From: Tepidibacillus decaturensis
GTDB taxonomy: Bacteria > Bacillota > Bacilli > Tepidibacillales > Tepidibacillaceae
Direction of reading: 5' to 3'
Assembly (NCBI GenBank): GCA_016841555.1
Contig: JAENYW010000002.1
Location: 1-51,209 of the forward strand
Length of the DNA stretch: 51,209 bases
Position numbers and translations under genes: made by a program. This document shows positions 34,558-44,198 of the stretch, piece by piece; positions within the stretch are counted from its first letter, which is position 1; each line of letters begins with the position of its first letter. The notes under the pieces were generated by a model, which saw nothing but the letters and a program-made list of their open reading frames with translations, had not been told where the DNA came from and made no database searches.

Positions 34558-35463
34558 TCACAACAAATCTCCTAACGCTTCATCTACTGTATGAAATGTG
34601 AACTCATAACCATCATCCACTATTTTTTTGGGGATAACACGTTGTCCCTGAACAAGCATATCTGCCATTTCTCCTAAAATCACTCGTAAGAGAAAGGATG
34701 GAACTGGTAGCCAGGAAGGTCTTTTAAGTACATGACCTAATATCTGATGAAAATCCTTCATCTTAACCGGATTTGGAGATGTAGCATTAATCGGGCCTTG
34801 AATATCTTCATTTGTTAAAGCAAAAATAATCATCTGTACGAGATCATAAATATGAATCCAGGAAAACCATTGTTCACCATTACCTATTGTTCCGCCCATA
34901 AAGAAGGTAAATGGGAGCTTCATTTGCTGCAATGCCCCTTCTTGACCGAGAACCACTCCTATTCTTAGTGTCACAACGCGGGTTCCTAATTCCTTTGCCT
35001 TATTTGCCTCTTCCTCCCATGCTTGACTCACATTAGCTAAAAAATCCTTTCCATTTCTATCCCTCTCCGTAATCAATTCATCCCTATGCGGACCATAATA
35101 CCCTACTGCAGATGCATTAATCAATGCCTTTGGAACAATTACCCCTTCTCTTATTGCTTGCACAATTCCATTCGTTGTATCTATTCGACTAGCTAATATT
35201 CTTTCCTTCTTCCCATTCGTCCAACGTCCACTTCCTATTGACTCTCCAGCTAGATTAATAACAAAATCTATATTCTTTAAAATAGGTAAATCTGGTAGCT
35301 TATGCGAAGGTTTCCATTCCACGATATCTACCTGATTATTAAAATAACTTTTCCACTGCTCTTTGTTCCTTGTCAAAATAACAACCTGAAAGCTATCAGC
35401 AAGTAATTGCTTAATCAATACCTTTCCTACGAATCCAGTCCCTCCAGCAACTAAAACCTTCAT
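34558..35463 (-). CDS. TIGR01777 family oxidoreductase (NAD(P)-binding epimerase-like)
   Basis: A 301-residue extended short-chain dehydrogenase-like protein with GGTGFVG at residues 7-13, NLAGESIGSGRW (typical of TIGR01777), and SAVGYYGPHRDE with the Tyr of the YxxxK region altered, as in this family. A C-terminal DUF1731 segment (about 250-295) is present. B. subtilis YfhF is of this type; the substrate is unknown. It starts 4 bp after the small gene at 35468-35764, whose end carries its ribosome binding site. Confidence 0.88.
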   Translation of the reverse strand: MKVLVAGGTGFVGKVLIKQLLADSFQVVILTRNKEQWKSYFNNQVDIVEWKPSHKLPDLPILKNIDFVINLAGESIGSGRWTNGKKERILASRIDTTNGIVQAIREGVIVPKALINASAVGYYGPHRDELITERDRNGKDFLANVSQAWEEEANKAKELGTRVVTLRIGVVLGQEGALQQMKLPFTFFMGGTIGNGEQWFSWIHIYDLVQMIIFALTNEDIQGPINATSPNPVKMKDFHQILGHVLKRPSWLPVPSFLLRVILGEMADMLVQGQRVIPKKIVDDGYEFTFHTVDEALGDLL

Positions 35464-35467
35464 TTTA

Positions 35468-35764
35468 TCACCTCTTATTCAAGCCTTCTTCTAACATTAT
35501 CTCTAATTCTGTTTGAACATTAATCATTAAAGGCGCAGGAACCTGTTCGATTAAATCCTTTACCTCAGTAATTGCCAACACTTCATCAATATGCTGAGGT
35601 TTTTCTTCACGTTGAAAAAACCATTCACGGAAAATATCAATAAATTGATAGAAGGAAGCCTCAAATTGGTCTGCATCCTCTTCAGCCTGGTCCATTTCAC
35701 TAGATAGCATCCTATTCCAATTATCCAGCATGATTTGAAACGCATTCCATAGATTATCCTTCAT
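35468..35764 (-). CDS. hypothetical acidic protein, coupled to the TIGR01777 gene
   Basis: 98 residues, very rich in Glu, Gln and Trp/Phe and predicted helical (WFFQREEKPQ). No signal peptide, membrane helix or motif is visible and I do not recognise the family. The ATG at 35764 follows GGAGG with good spacing and the gene ends inside the ribosome binding site of the next gene, so it is very probably real and cotranslated with the oxidoreductase. Confidence 0.7.
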   Translation of the reverse strand: MKDNLWNAFQIMLDNWNRMLSSEMDQAEEDADQFEASFYQFIDIFREWFFQREEKPQHIDEVLAITEVKDLIEQVPAPLMINVQTELEIMLEEGLNKR

Positions 35765-35997
35765 TATTCATTCCTCCAATTAACTATTTTTTCAAAGTAT
35801 ATATCTAAACCAATAGTAAATTTTGTGCTTTCTCTTCATGCAATAGATTGGTATACTTTTTGTAAAAGCTCTTATCCTATTCTACTTACTCTATATTATT
35901 CTATCATAGTCATTTTAATCCATCATTACCTAGTGAAAGAGAAACTGTTTATTAAGTAAAAAGCTTATACCCATTTATTCACTATAGAGGTGATTAC

Positions 35998-37230
35998 ATG
36001 AATTCACATCCAAAGGATTTAAAATTAGAGAATAACTTTGAAGATATAGAAGATTTTGTTGAGCACATAAGTAAGGAGTTAACATGTCCAATTACAATCG
36101 AAGATGCCAACCATCGTTTAATCGCATACAGCACACACGATGACCGTACTGACCCTGCTAGAGTGGCGACAATTATTGGTAGGAGAGTCCCTGATAGGGT
36201 AATAAATAGCCTTTGGAAGCATGGTGTTATCCCTTCCCTATTAAAAAGTGAAAAAGCAATACGTGTAAAAAAAATCGATGAGATTGGTTTAGGGGATCGA
36301 GTCGCTATTTCTATATTAGATAACAATCATGAAGTAATAGGTTATATATGGACACTAGAAATTGAGCGTCCTTTAGAAGATAGTGAATTAATCTTTTTAG
36401 AAAAGGCAGCCCTAGTTGCAAAAAAATACCTTATTCAGCTACATAACCGAAAAAATAAAAAGGAAGAAGGAAGACAAGAAATATTTTGGCAGCTTCTTAC
36501 TGGACATATAAAAAAGGAGATAGAAATAAATAAAAAGCTTATTTCTAAAGGGATTACTCCTCCTTCTTATTCAACGGTTATTGTTTTCCATTTTCCAAAT
36601 GAAATCAATGCAAGCCTAGAAAATCAAATAGATTACTTACTAATAACACAGCAGTTAAATATTCATCTCTATACCATTGATCTAAACAATCTTATTTTAT
36701 TGGCATCTCCCTTTACATTGTTGCATTCACAAAGAGACGTTTATCAGTATATTGATACCTTTGTTAATCAGATGAAAGAAAAAATGGACCTTTCCGTTAT
36801 CGGAAGCTATGGAGGACTTTATAATGGTGTGGAAAATATCGAAGAAAGCTACAAGGAAGCGTTAACTGTATTAGAGATAAAGGACAAATTTAGTGAGGAA
36901 ACCAATACTATTCATAATTATCAGGACTTAGGTATCTATCAGTTTCTAGATGTTCTTTTGGAAAAGAGAAAGAAGGATAGGTATCAAAACCCTACCTTAT
37001 TAAAATTGAAGGAATATGATAAACAGCATGGAAGCCAGCTTCTAGAAACTCTTGAGGTCTATATAAACAAGGATAACAATTTTAACGAAGCGGCAAAGGC
37101 ACTTCATATTCATGTCAATACATTAAATTATCGCTTAAAACGAATTACTGAAATTGGCCAGATAGATTTAAAGAACCCAAATCAAAAAATTGCCCTTTAT
37201 CTTGATCTAAAAATGGAAAGATATAGATAA
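35998..37230 (+). CDS. adeR: PucR-family transcriptional regulator, AdeR-like activator of ald
   Basis: A 410-residue regulator. The N-terminal half (about 20-150) resembles a GAF-type sensor domain (CPITIEDANHRLIAYSTHDD), followed by a GGDEF-like PucR middle region (about 170-300) and a C-terminal PucR helix-turn-helix with NFNEAAKALHIHVNTLNYRLKRI. In B. subtilis AdeR (YukF) is a PucR-family activator of ald; the gene here lies 118 bp upstream of ald on the same strand, with a strong terminator between them. The ATG follows GAGGTGATT. Confidence 0.85.
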   Translation: MNSHPKDLKLENNFEDIEDFVEHISKELTCPITIEDANHRLIAYSTHDDRTDPARVATIIGRRVPDRVINSLWKHGVIPSLLKSEKAIRVKKIDEIGLGDRVAISILDNNHEVIGYIWTLEIERPLEDSELIFLEKAALVAKKYLIQLHNRKNKKEEGRQEIFWQLLTGHIKKEIEINKKLISKGITPPSYSTVIVFHFPNEINASLENQIDYLLITQQLNIHLYTIDLNNLILLASPFTLLHSQRDVYQYIDTFVNQMKEKMDLSVIGSYGGLYNGVENIEESYKEALTVLEIKDKFSEETNTIHNYQDLGIYQFLDVLLEKRKKDRYQNPTLLKLKEYDKQHGSQLLETLEVYINKDNNFNEAAKALHIHVNTLNYRLKRITEIGQIDLKNPNQKIALYLDLKMERYR

Positions 37231-37262
37231 TCCTTTGTAGAATTCTACAAAGGATTTTTTTT
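37229..37262 (+). terminator. intrinsic terminator after adeR
   Basis: A perfect 14-bp inverted repeat (37229-37242 with 37243-37256, containing TCCTTTGTAGAA) is followed by a run of nine T. It begins within the adeR stop codon and separates adeR from ald. Confidence 0.88.
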
Positions 37263-37271
37263 TCTTTCTCT

Positions 37272-37287
37272 TTTCTATACATAGAAA
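37272..37287 (+). promoter_or_regulatory. palindrome at the ald promoter, candidate AdeR operator
   Basis: TTTCTATACATAGAAA is a perfect palindrome with 7-bp arms and a 2-nt centre. A -10-like TATACT follows at 37305-37310, while the -35 position (about 37282-37287) is poor and falls inside the palindrome. This arrangement suits an activator-dependent promoter. The regulator assignment is inference from the adjacent adeR. Confidence 0.45.
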
Positions 37288-37348
37288 TATACTTTTTTCT
37301 TCTATATACTGAAGCTAAGAAATATTTATTTTATAAGGGGTAAGTAAA

Positions 37349-38467
37349 ATGAAAATAGGAGTACCTAAAGAAATTAAGAATAATGAAAATCGTGTTGCAA
37401 TTACTCCAGCAGGGGTAGAAGCTTTTCTTAAAGCTGGACATACTGTTTATATTGAAACTGATGCCGGACTTGGAAGCGGATTCACAAATGCAGACTTTAA
37501 AGAAGTTGGTGCAAACATATTAGATTCTGCAAAAGAGGTTTGGGATACAGCAGATATGATTATGAAGGTTAAAGAACCTCTTCCATCCGAGTATACCTAC
37601 TTCCGTGAAGGACTTATTCTATTTACTTATTTACATTTAGCACCAGAGCCTGAATTAACAAAAGCATTGATGGATAACAAGGTAGTAGCTATCGCTTATG
37701 AAACCGTTCAGTTAGACAATGGCTCTCTTCCACTTCTCACACCAATGAGTGAAGTAGCAGGAAGAATGTCTATCCAAATCGGAGCTCAATTTTTAGAAAA
37801 GCCAAAGGGTGGAAAAGGTGTCCTTCTTGGTGGAGTACCAGGAGTTCAACCAGCAAACGTAACAATTATTGGTGGCGGAATCGTAGGTACTCACGCAGCG
37901 AAAATGGCATTAGGATTAGGAGCAAATGTATCGATTATTGATTTAAATCCAGATCGTCTCCGTTATTTAGATGATATATTCCGTGGTCAAATTAATACCA
38001 TCATGTCCAACAGCTATAATATAACAAAAGCAGTAAAAGAAGCAGATTTAGTAGTCGGAGCGGTTCTAATCCCAGGAGCAAGAGCACCAAAGCTAGTTAC
38101 TGAAGATATGGTAAAACAAATGACTCCAGGTTCAGTGATTGTTGACGTTGCGATTGACCAAGGTGGTTCCATCGAAACAATTGATCGTGTTACTACACAT
38201 AGTGAACCTACCTATGTAACACATGGGGTTGTACATTATGCAGTTGCAAATATGCCTGGTGCTGTCGCAAGAACCTCCACATTTGCCTTGACCAATGTAA
38301 CGATTCCATACGCACTACAAATTGCTAATAAAGGGTATTTAAAAGCAATTCAAGATAACAATGCATTAGCAAAAGGTGTAAACGTAATAAACGGCTTTGT
38401 TACCTATGAAGCAGTAGCAAACAGCTTAAATCTAGAATATGTACCTCTAGACAAAGCAATTAACTAA
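37349..38467 (+). CDS. ald: alanine dehydrogenase
   Basis: A 372-residue NAD-dependent enzyme converting L-alanine to pyruvate and ammonia. Catalytic K75 (VKEP) and H96 ([11 protein letters not shown]) are present, and the Rossmann motif [18 protein letters not shown] lies in the middle. [17 protein letters not shown] at the N-terminus is typical. It permits growth on alanine and is needed for sporulation in B. subtilis. Under likely AdeR control. A strong terminator follows. Confidence 0.97.
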   Translation: MKIGVPKEIKNNENRVAITPAGVEAFLKAGHTVYIETDAGLGSGFTNADFKEVGANILDSAKEVWDTADMIMKVKEPLPSEYTYFREGLILFTYLHLAPEPELTKALMDNKVVAIAYETVQLDNGSLPLLTPMSEVAGRMSIQIGAQFLEKPKGGKGVLLGGVPGVQPANVTIIGGGIVGTHAAKMALGLGANVSIIDLNPDRLRYLDDIFRGQINTIMSNSYNITKAVKEADLVVGAVLIPGARAPKLVTEDMVKQMTPGSVIVDVAIDQGGSIETIDRVTTHSEPTYVTHGVVHYAVANMPGAVARTSTFALTNVTIPYALQIANKGYLKAIQDNNALAKGVNVINGFVTYEAVANSLNLEYVPLDKAIN

Positions 38468-38509
38468 AAGTAGCTAATACCGAACATTAATGTGTATCCC
38501 TCATAAGTT

Positions 38510-38547
38510 ACCCCCCTATTGTTATTAAAAAACAATAGGGGGGTTTC
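38510..38547 (+). terminator. intrinsic terminator after ald
   Basis: ACCCCCCTATTGTT (38510-38523) pairs perfectly with 38531-38544 across a 7-nt loop, followed by TTTCTCT. It ends 4 bp before the stop of the converging peptidase gene. Confidence 0.85.
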
Positions 38548-38551
38548 TCTA

Positions 38552-39688
38552 CTAGTCTATGAAATTCCTTACCTTAAGTATCCCTTCAAAAGCCTGTCTT
38601 GCATCTGCCACTGCCTTATCTCTCCATTGAGGTTCACTTGGATAAAACAATTGTAGAAAAGCCTCCTTCACACGATCTGACTGCTTTTGATCAGTGGAAC
38701 CGTTCCAATACAATTGATTCTCCAAGATTAACGCCTTTAAAGACTTAATGTTCGCTATCAATGACTCTCCAAGGGTTCCAAATTCAAAAGCAGCAGCATA
38801 GAGATCCTTATTAGGAAATTCCTCATGCTGTAAGGAGTATAGATAATCCATCATATCGCCATTAATCGCATAAAATTCCTCTGGATTTGTTTTTTGAACT
38901 AAGGGATAAGAAAAAAGCTTACTTAACTCCTCTGAGCTTTTCTTCTCCAAGCCAGAATTTACAATTGACATTTGATTGCTTGGACCGTAACCAGTATGGA
39001 TATCTAACAAAACGATTTCTTCATATTGCGCTATATAGTTTCGATAGAGATCAATCATAAAGCTAGTATTCTCTTCATAGCCTTCTCCACCAAAATAGAT
39101 ACCTTTGGAAAATTCATATTGCCCAAGCAACAAGGCATTAGAAATCCCTTTAACACCTAAACGAGTAAGCATTTTTATAAAAGAAAAAGTAAAATTAGCT
39201 TGATTTTCAATTCCAGACTTTATCTTATCCAATGGATTAAAAAAAGGTTCTGCAGTTCTATATTGATGGTTAATACCGAGATCTAGCTTCTCCCAGTTGA
39301 AAATAAAATTACGATTTAAATCGACATTACTTTGATTAAATCTTCTTTTATGCTTCATTCCCCAAGGATTTATTGCATGAACCAATACGATACCAGTATC
39401 TAAAGGATTAAATGCTGAGAGAAATTCTTCAATAAATAGCTGTAGCACTGCAGCTCCAACATACCCTTCTACCCCATGCAACCCTGTAGTAAGAATAAGC
39501 AATTGTTTTTTTTCTTCAATTGCTTCCGCTTCTATGATATCAATGCTTAGATCCTCTTCCCCATTTCCTATCTGTTTTTTTATTAATCTAGCAGAGCTCC
39601 AATATTTTTTCACTTCTGAAAGGGAGTTGATAAATTGATCCTTAGAAACTTCATAGGTATCATGAAATAATTGTTTATTTTGTTTCAT
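38552..39688 (-). CDS. M14-like zinc metallopeptidase, DUF2817 family
   Basis: A 378-residue putative metallocarboxypeptidase. Candidate zinc and catalytic residues are in TGLHGVEG (HxxE), NVDLNRNF, LLDIHTGYG (second His) and AFEFGTLGE (catalytic Glu). There is no signal peptide, so it probably acts in the cytoplasm on imported short peptides. It starts 12 bp after a YfcC-type carrier gene and likely shares its transcript, which suggests uptake followed by hydrolysis. The substrate is not known. Confidence 0.83.
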   Translation of the reverse strand: MKQNKQLFHDTYEVSKDQFINSLSEVKKYWSSARLIKKQIGNGEEDLSIDIIEAEAIEEKKQLLILTTGLHGVEGYVGAAVLQLFIEEFLSAFNPLDTGIVLVHAINPWGMKHKRRFNQSNVDLNRNFIFNWEKLDLGINHQYRTAEPFFNPLDKIKSGIENQANFTFSFIKMLTRLGVKGISNALLLGQYEFSKGIYFGGEGYEENTSFMIDLYRNYIAQYEEIVLLDIHTGYGPSNQMSIVNSGLEKKSSEELSKLFSYPLVQKTNPEEFYAINGDMMDYLYSLQHEEFPNKDLYAAAFEFGTLGESLIANIKSLKALILENQLYWNGSTDQKQSDRVKEAFLQLFYPSEPQWRDKAVADARQAFEGILKVRNFID

Positions 39689-39700
39689 CGCTGTTCCTCC

Positions 39701-41152
39701 TTAGAATGGCCCATAATCAATCATTAAAGCAACCCAAAGTAGAATACTTGTAATAGCAAAAATGATAAGTTGTAGTTTAAAAATCCATTTAAACCAAGTA
39801 GTATAGTTTATATTAGCCAGTCCTAAACCAATTAGTAATACAGCATTGGTTGGATACAGTACATTACTAAATCCATCTCCAAACGCAAAGGCTAAAACCA
39901 TCATCTGTCTATTCATCCCTATTAAATCAGCTAAAGGCACAATAATAGGCATGATTAAAAACGCCTTTGCCGTTGCTGAACCAATGAAAAAGTTCAAAAA
40001 CAACACAAGAAGGTAAACTAGCATAATAGCAGTAAACGGAGAGGCATGAGAGATATAGTTAGAGGCATAGTAAAGAATGGTATCCATAATACCTGCTTGA
40101 AAAATAATATGCTTTACACTAGTTGCCATTAAAATAAGTACAATACCAGGAGCAATTCCCAATATTCCGATGCCAAAGGTTTTTATAATCTCTTTAACAG
40201 ACATTCCAGCTAGTGCACTGGCACCTATACCGCCAATTAAAAAGAGAAGACCAATAATCGGTAACAAATAGTCTGATAATCCTTCTACAAAAATTGTACT
40301 AATTATGATCATCACCATAATCACAATAATGCTAACAAAGAATAGATACGCCTTATTATATGTTGGGGAATCCTCCATCAGCTGATCTAATTGATTCGCC
40401 TCTACTTTATGCTTAATAAAATGTTCATAATCTAACGATGCCTTTGGCTCCCTTTCAATTTTTTTCGCATAGCGTATTAAAATAAATATTAATATCCCAT
40501 AAATAATAACAAAGGTAATTCCTCGGTACCAAGCTCCAGAAAACAATGGTAATCCAGCTAGCTTCTGTGCAATACCTACTGAGAACGGATTAGCTATAGC
40601 AGCAGAAAAACCAAAACCTGCGGCTAATAGACTCATCCCTAGCCCTGTAATCGCATCCCAACCTAAAAAGTAAGCTAAGGCAATGACAAAGGGAATCAAA
40701 GGAATAATTTCTTCAAAGATTCCCATAAACGCACCAAACAGCATAAATATTAATGTTGTACTAGCCATTAAATAATATTTACGGGTAGAAAATCTAGAAA
40801 CAATCTTTGATAATATGTACTGTAAAATTTGACTTTCATTTAATACAGTTATGGATCCACCTATAAGTAAAATAAAAAGGATTATTGCTATCACCATTAC
40901 CCCATCAGCACTCCATAATACCTCGATTGGAGCAGTAAACCAACGCCAAATAGGGTACGCTTCCAAATCAGTAAACTGGAACGATTCTGGATTAATCGTT
41001 ATTCGACCATCTACTTCAAACCTTTCATAGCTTCCAGTTGGAACAACTCTAGTTAAAATACCAGCACCAATCATAAGAATAAGTAAAATAACCATTGCAG
41101 TGATAAATAATTGTTTACTGATTTTAAAGCTTGTATCTGCCTTCCCTTCCAT
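39701..41152 (-). CDS. YfcC-family membrane carrier (basic amino acid/C4-dicarboxylate-type)
   Basis: About 483 residues with some 12 membrane segments. The family pattern is seen in GAGILTRVVPTGSYER near the start, GAFMGIFEEIIPLIP, and AIANPFSVGIAQKLAG. Members are annotated as YfcC or basic amino acid antiporters in the DcuC-like group; the substrate is uncertain. The frame opens at 41176 but the first codons overlap the GGAGG site, so the ATG at 41152, 9 nt after it, is chosen. Paired with the DUF2817 peptidase. Confidence 0.82.
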   Translation of the reverse strand: MEGKADTSFKISKQLFITAMVILLILMIGAGILTRVVPTGSYERFEVDGRITINPESFQFTDLEAYPIWRWFTAPIEVLWSADGVMVIAIILFILLIGGSITVLNESQILQYILSKIVSRFSTRKYYLMASTTLIFMLFGAFMGIFEEIIPLIPFVIALAYFLGWDAITGLGMSLLAAGFGFSAAIANPFSVGIAQKLAGLPLFSGAWYRGITFVIIYGILIFILIRYAKKIEREPKASLDYEHFIKHKVEANQLDQLMEDSPTYNKAYLFFVSIIVIMVMIIISTIFVEGLSDYLLPIIGLLFLIGGIGASALAGMSVKEIIKTFGIGILGIAPGIVLILMATSVKHIIFQAGIMDTILYYASNYISHASPFTAIMLVYLLVLFLNFFIGSATAKAFLIMPIIVPLADLIGMNRQMMVLAFAFGDGFSNVLYPTNAVLLIGLGLANINYTTWFKWIFKLQLIIFAITSILLWVALMIDYGPF

Positions 41153-41195
41153 TTCATCACTCCTCCTTTTTTTCATTCTATATCAAAGCAGGCAT

Positions 41196-41249
41196 ATAAA
41201 AAAGACATTTATCTGATTTATGCAAAAATACGCAAAAAGATAAATGTCT
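41196..41249 (-). terminator. intrinsic terminator after the membrane unknown
   Basis: AGACATTTATCT (41203-41214) pairs perfectly with 41238-41249 across a 23-nt loop; on the minus strand TTTTTT follows. It lies 21 bp after the stop of the 41270-41836 gene and separates it from the YfcC gene. Confidence 0.78.
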
Positions 41250-41269
41250 CTATCGCTCATTAAGTTTAA

Positions 41270-41836
41270 CTAATTTAATCTTCGATGAGAATTACAAAAC
41301 GTTTCATCCGCCTGCTTCATTAACATCATCATAAGAATAAATACAATAACACCAATAATGAATATTGGAATGATAAGCATAATCAGCAGATTAGGTACGA
41401 TAAACACTAAAAAGATAGTGAAATAGGATGCTAGTTTTATAAATAAATAATACTTCCATCTAGTTAAAGCTTTATTTTTTAAATCAAAATCATCATTTTT
41501 TTGTGCTAATTCCCCAATTCCAGATGTTATATGAAAAACGACCAGAAGGTCTAATACAAGACCAATTAAACCTATCAGCATGATTGCAAAATTAAATGCA
41601 CTGAAATGAAAGGAATCAATTGGTTGTTGTACTTGATATATATCAAATAATGATAACACAACTAATGGAATCGTATATTTATTTGCTTCAACAAAATGAA
41701 GGCTTTTTGTTGCCAAGGCAGATAATCCTGCATAAAAAAACAGATAACCTATGAAATCTGGTAGTACATCCACCCCTTGTAATCGAAAATCGAAAAAAAA
41801 CAAAAAACCCCAAAATAGCTTACTAAATCCACTCAT
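41270..41836 (-). CDS. hypothetical integral membrane protein
   Basis: 188 residues with about five membrane segments. The stretch VLPDFIGYLFFYAGLSAL near the N-terminus recurs in small Firmicute membrane proteins of unknown function, but I cannot name the family. The ATG start follows a GGGGGC-type site. Monocistronic with its own terminator. No catalytic motif is visible. Confidence 0.7.
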   Translation of the reverse strand: MSGFSKLFWGFLFFFDFRLQGVDVLPDFIGYLFFYAGLSALATKSLHFVEANKYTIPLVVLSLFDIYQVQQPIDSFHFSAFNFAIMLIGLIGLVLDLLVVFHITSGIGELAQKNDDFDLKNKALTRWKYYLFIKLASYFTIFLVFIVPNLLIMLIIPIFIIGVIVFILMMMLMKQADETFCNSHRRLN

Positions 41837-41881
41837 CTTATAGCCCCCACATCTTTATATATTATTCGTCCTTCATTATGG

Positions 41882-42418
41882 TTAATCTATCTCCATTCCC
41901 ATTTCAAAATTATCATAAAATAAGCCATTAATGTACATAGCTCTTGTAATCCGACCTTCACGTACAAAACCTATACTTTCATAAAGATGGATTCCCCGTT
42001 GATGATCAGCTCTAACCTTTAAATTGATTTTACGAACAACTTTAGATTCTTTTACCCATGTAATCAGATATTCCAATAGCTTCCTTGCTATTCCCTGATT
42101 CCAATATTCTTTTAAAACACTGACACCAAACTCACCGATATGCTTTGTTCTAGGTCGTTTCCCACCCATAAAGTTCAAAGACCCTACTATTTCACCATTC
42201 ATTTCAGCAAGAAGATATAGCTGATTATCTGCTCTTTGACTTGCTTCTAAGATTTCCTCCTCAGCTTCAACAGGAACATTAAATTCCCCTTCTCCAAAGG
42301 TAAGGAAATCTGATTCACCAGCAATCTGCTTAACATAATCTATTACAGCCTGAGCATCCTGCTTTACTGCTTCACGAATAATTAATATTTCTCCGTTTTT
42401 TAATGTGTATTCTTGCAT
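41882..42418 (-). CDS. GNAT-family N-acetyltransferase
   Basis: About 178 residues. Acetyl-CoA-binding motif A reads VLKEYWNQGIARKLLEYLI, and motif B follows with VRADHQRGIHLYESIGFVREG, typical of Gcn5-related N-acetyltransferases. The acceptor is not predictable; the RimI/RimJ- and spermidine-like members share these motifs. The frame opens at 42460, but the ATG at 42418 follows GGAGGAGAG and removes the overlap with the upstream gene. Confidence 0.87.
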   Translation of the reverse strand: MQEYTLKNGEILIIREAVKQDAQAVIDYVKQIAGESDFLTFGEGEFNVPVEAEEEILEASQRADNQLYLLAEMNGEIVGSLNFMGGKRPRTKHIGEFGVSVLKEYWNQGIARKLLEYLITWVKESKVVRKINLKVRADHQRGIHLYESIGFVREGRITRAMYINGLFYDNFEMGMEID

Positions 42419-42456
42419 AATCTCTCCTCCATTTCGTACAACAGTAGTATATAATA

Positions 42457-42999
42457 TCATCCCTCTTTGGGGTATATTTCCATCAACAAAGGATAACCAT
42501 GCCAGATTTTTATCCTTGCTAACAAGTTCCCTTCTCTAGACATTTCTTCTAAATGCTTTCCTGTATTCTCTGGAACAAAAAAACGGTCAATATCATACTC
42601 TACATGAACCTTATTCCAATCCATCTCATTAAGCGGGATGTACAAATTGATATTTGCTCTCAGGTAATATTCATGATCTGGTTTTGCCAATGTCATCCGT
42701 TCTACCTCGTAAACATTCCCATTCTTTTTTAAAATAGCATATAGCTTTTTATGTCTGTATTTTTCAACCATTTCCCTTTGATTCAATTCCTCAGGAAATA
42801 AGTCCTTATCCACTTCATTAATCACAAAATTTAGAAATACATAATCCCCTCGGAAAATATCTCTTGGATCTACAGGCACTGTTTCCAAAATAATTTCTTC
42901 ACCAAATAAATAGGTCATGATAGGGACAATACTCATACCCAGCATAATAATCATAGGGAAAACAATAGCAATAGATAGAAGTATCGTTTTTTTTCTCAT
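42457..42999 (-). CDS. GDYXXLXY-domain membrane-anchored protein
   Basis: 180 residues. An N-terminal membrane helix (about 7-32) is followed by an extracytoplasmic domain carrying VDPRDIFRGDYVFLNF, the GDYxxLxY motif with Phe at the last position. Such proteins are typically encoded next to DUF2157 membrane proteins, as here, with an ATGA overlap of the two reading frames. The function of the pair is unknown. Confidence 0.83.
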   Translation of the reverse strand: MRKKTILLSIAIVFPMIIMLGMSIVPIMTYLFGEEIILETVPVDPRDIFRGDYVFLNFVINEVDKDLFPEELNQREMVEKYRHKKLYAILKKNGNVYEVERMTLAKPDHEYYLRANINLYIPLNEMDWNKVHVEYDIDRFFVPENTGKHLEEMSREGNLLARIKIWHGYPLLMEIYPKEG

Positions 43000-44075
43000 T
43001 TATTTTCCTCCTTCAGCTGCTTTCGTTTTCGTTCAAAATAATAGCCAAAACCTAATAAGAGTAAACCAGAAGTGAGGAAAAAGATTGATTTCGGCATGAA
43101 ATCATACATTTCATCAAAATAAAATCTTAAAATGGTCAAGCCAATAAAAAATAATGCTATTAGACTCTCCCTGCGAACGAAATACAACAATAGCAGCACA
43201 TAGATAAGAGTAAATATTATGTTGAATGGAAGATCGATATTCCTAATCCAAACATAATCATTCCAAGTGTTATCGCATGTCAATACCCAACCAAAAATAC
43301 CAAATATCGCCATACCCTGCAATCTATATATCGCTTGATAAAAAGAAAAAGGAAAGTAATACATAAGTAATCCAATGATAAAAAAGAGTAATATAATCAG
43401 GTCATTCTCTACATGCATCCATTCATCTAAGATATACCAGACGAAATTTAAAGTAACAAGGTTCGTGAAGAAAATAGTCCAACTAACTTCGAATCGTTTA
43501 TTAGCATAGTAAAGAAATGGAATGATAATCAGTAAAAAAATAGGAAAATCATCATACACATATTGCCCATTTAGATATACAAGTAATAATAGATGAAGAA
43601 AAGTAAACATCCCTTTATCCTTTAGCATTATCGTCAACGGGATAATTCCAAGTGCCCATAATAAGAAAGCACTTGTAAAACGACCACCAAAATGAAAGGT
43701 TTGGCCAATTAGAAAAATTCCTGCACCAAAAATAACTATACTTAAGTAGATTAGACTTCGACCAGTTTTTGGATATATTTTCTCTATTTTCATTCCAGCG
43801 ATACTAGCCAATACATAAGCAATCACAATAATAAAGAACTTAGTTGCCTTTCCAAAAAGTATCCAATTACTTGCTATAAAGCTTAACACTCCTAGGCCGA
43901 TGAGAATAACACTTAAGGTAACAATTACTTTAATAAACGATATTTTTTCCTTTAGTTCATAGGTTTCCAACATTCCCCCTACTTGTTCTTCACTAATTCG
44001 CCCTTCTGCTTGATGCTTATTCAACTCTTCTTCAAACCGGTTATAGAAGTTTCGACTTACTAGTGTTTTCTTCAT
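42996..44075 (-). CDS. DUF2157 multi-pass membrane protein
   Basis: 359 residues. A cytoplasmic N-terminal region of about 55 residues (EEELNKHQAEGRISEEQ) is followed by about ten membrane segments, with FIASNWILFGKATKFF as the DUF2157 signature. It overlaps by 4 bp with the GDYXXLXY gene, indicating coupled translation. Function is unknown; a role in envelope processes is only inference. The ATG follows GGAGTGA. Confidence 0.83.
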   Translation of the reverse strand: MKKTLVSRNFYNRFEEELNKHQAEGRISEEQVGGMLETYELKEKISFIKVIVTLSVILIGLGVLSFIASNWILFGKATKFFIIVIAYVLASIAGMKIEKIYPKTGRSLIYLSIVIFGAGIFLIGQTFHFGGRFTSAFLLWALGIIPLTIMLKDKGMFTFLHLLLLVYLNGQYVYDDFPIFLLIIIPFLYYANKRFEVSWTIFFTNLVTLNFVWYILDEWMHVENDLIILLFFIIGLLMYYFPFSFYQAIYRLQGMAIFGIFGWVLTCDNTWNDYVWIRNIDLPFNIIFTLIYVLLLLYFVRRESLIALFFIGLTILRFYFDEMYDFMPKSIFFLTSGLLLLGFGYYFERKRKQLKEENK

Positions 44076-44198
44076 AGCTTCACTCCTTCATATTATCTTT
44101 TCATTCTAGATTAAAAAGAATAATTCCTTCAAAAGTTGTAATTATACATTTAGGCGTTCCTACACTTATATCGTTTCACCCTTTATACCTTTAAGGTA

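Noticed and set aside
35765-35997. Small gene or promoter in the divergent gap before adeR
   Set aside because: No frame with a ribosome binding site and no promoter with acceptable spacing could be supported; only a weak 7-bp repeat TAGTGAA/TTCACTA is seen.
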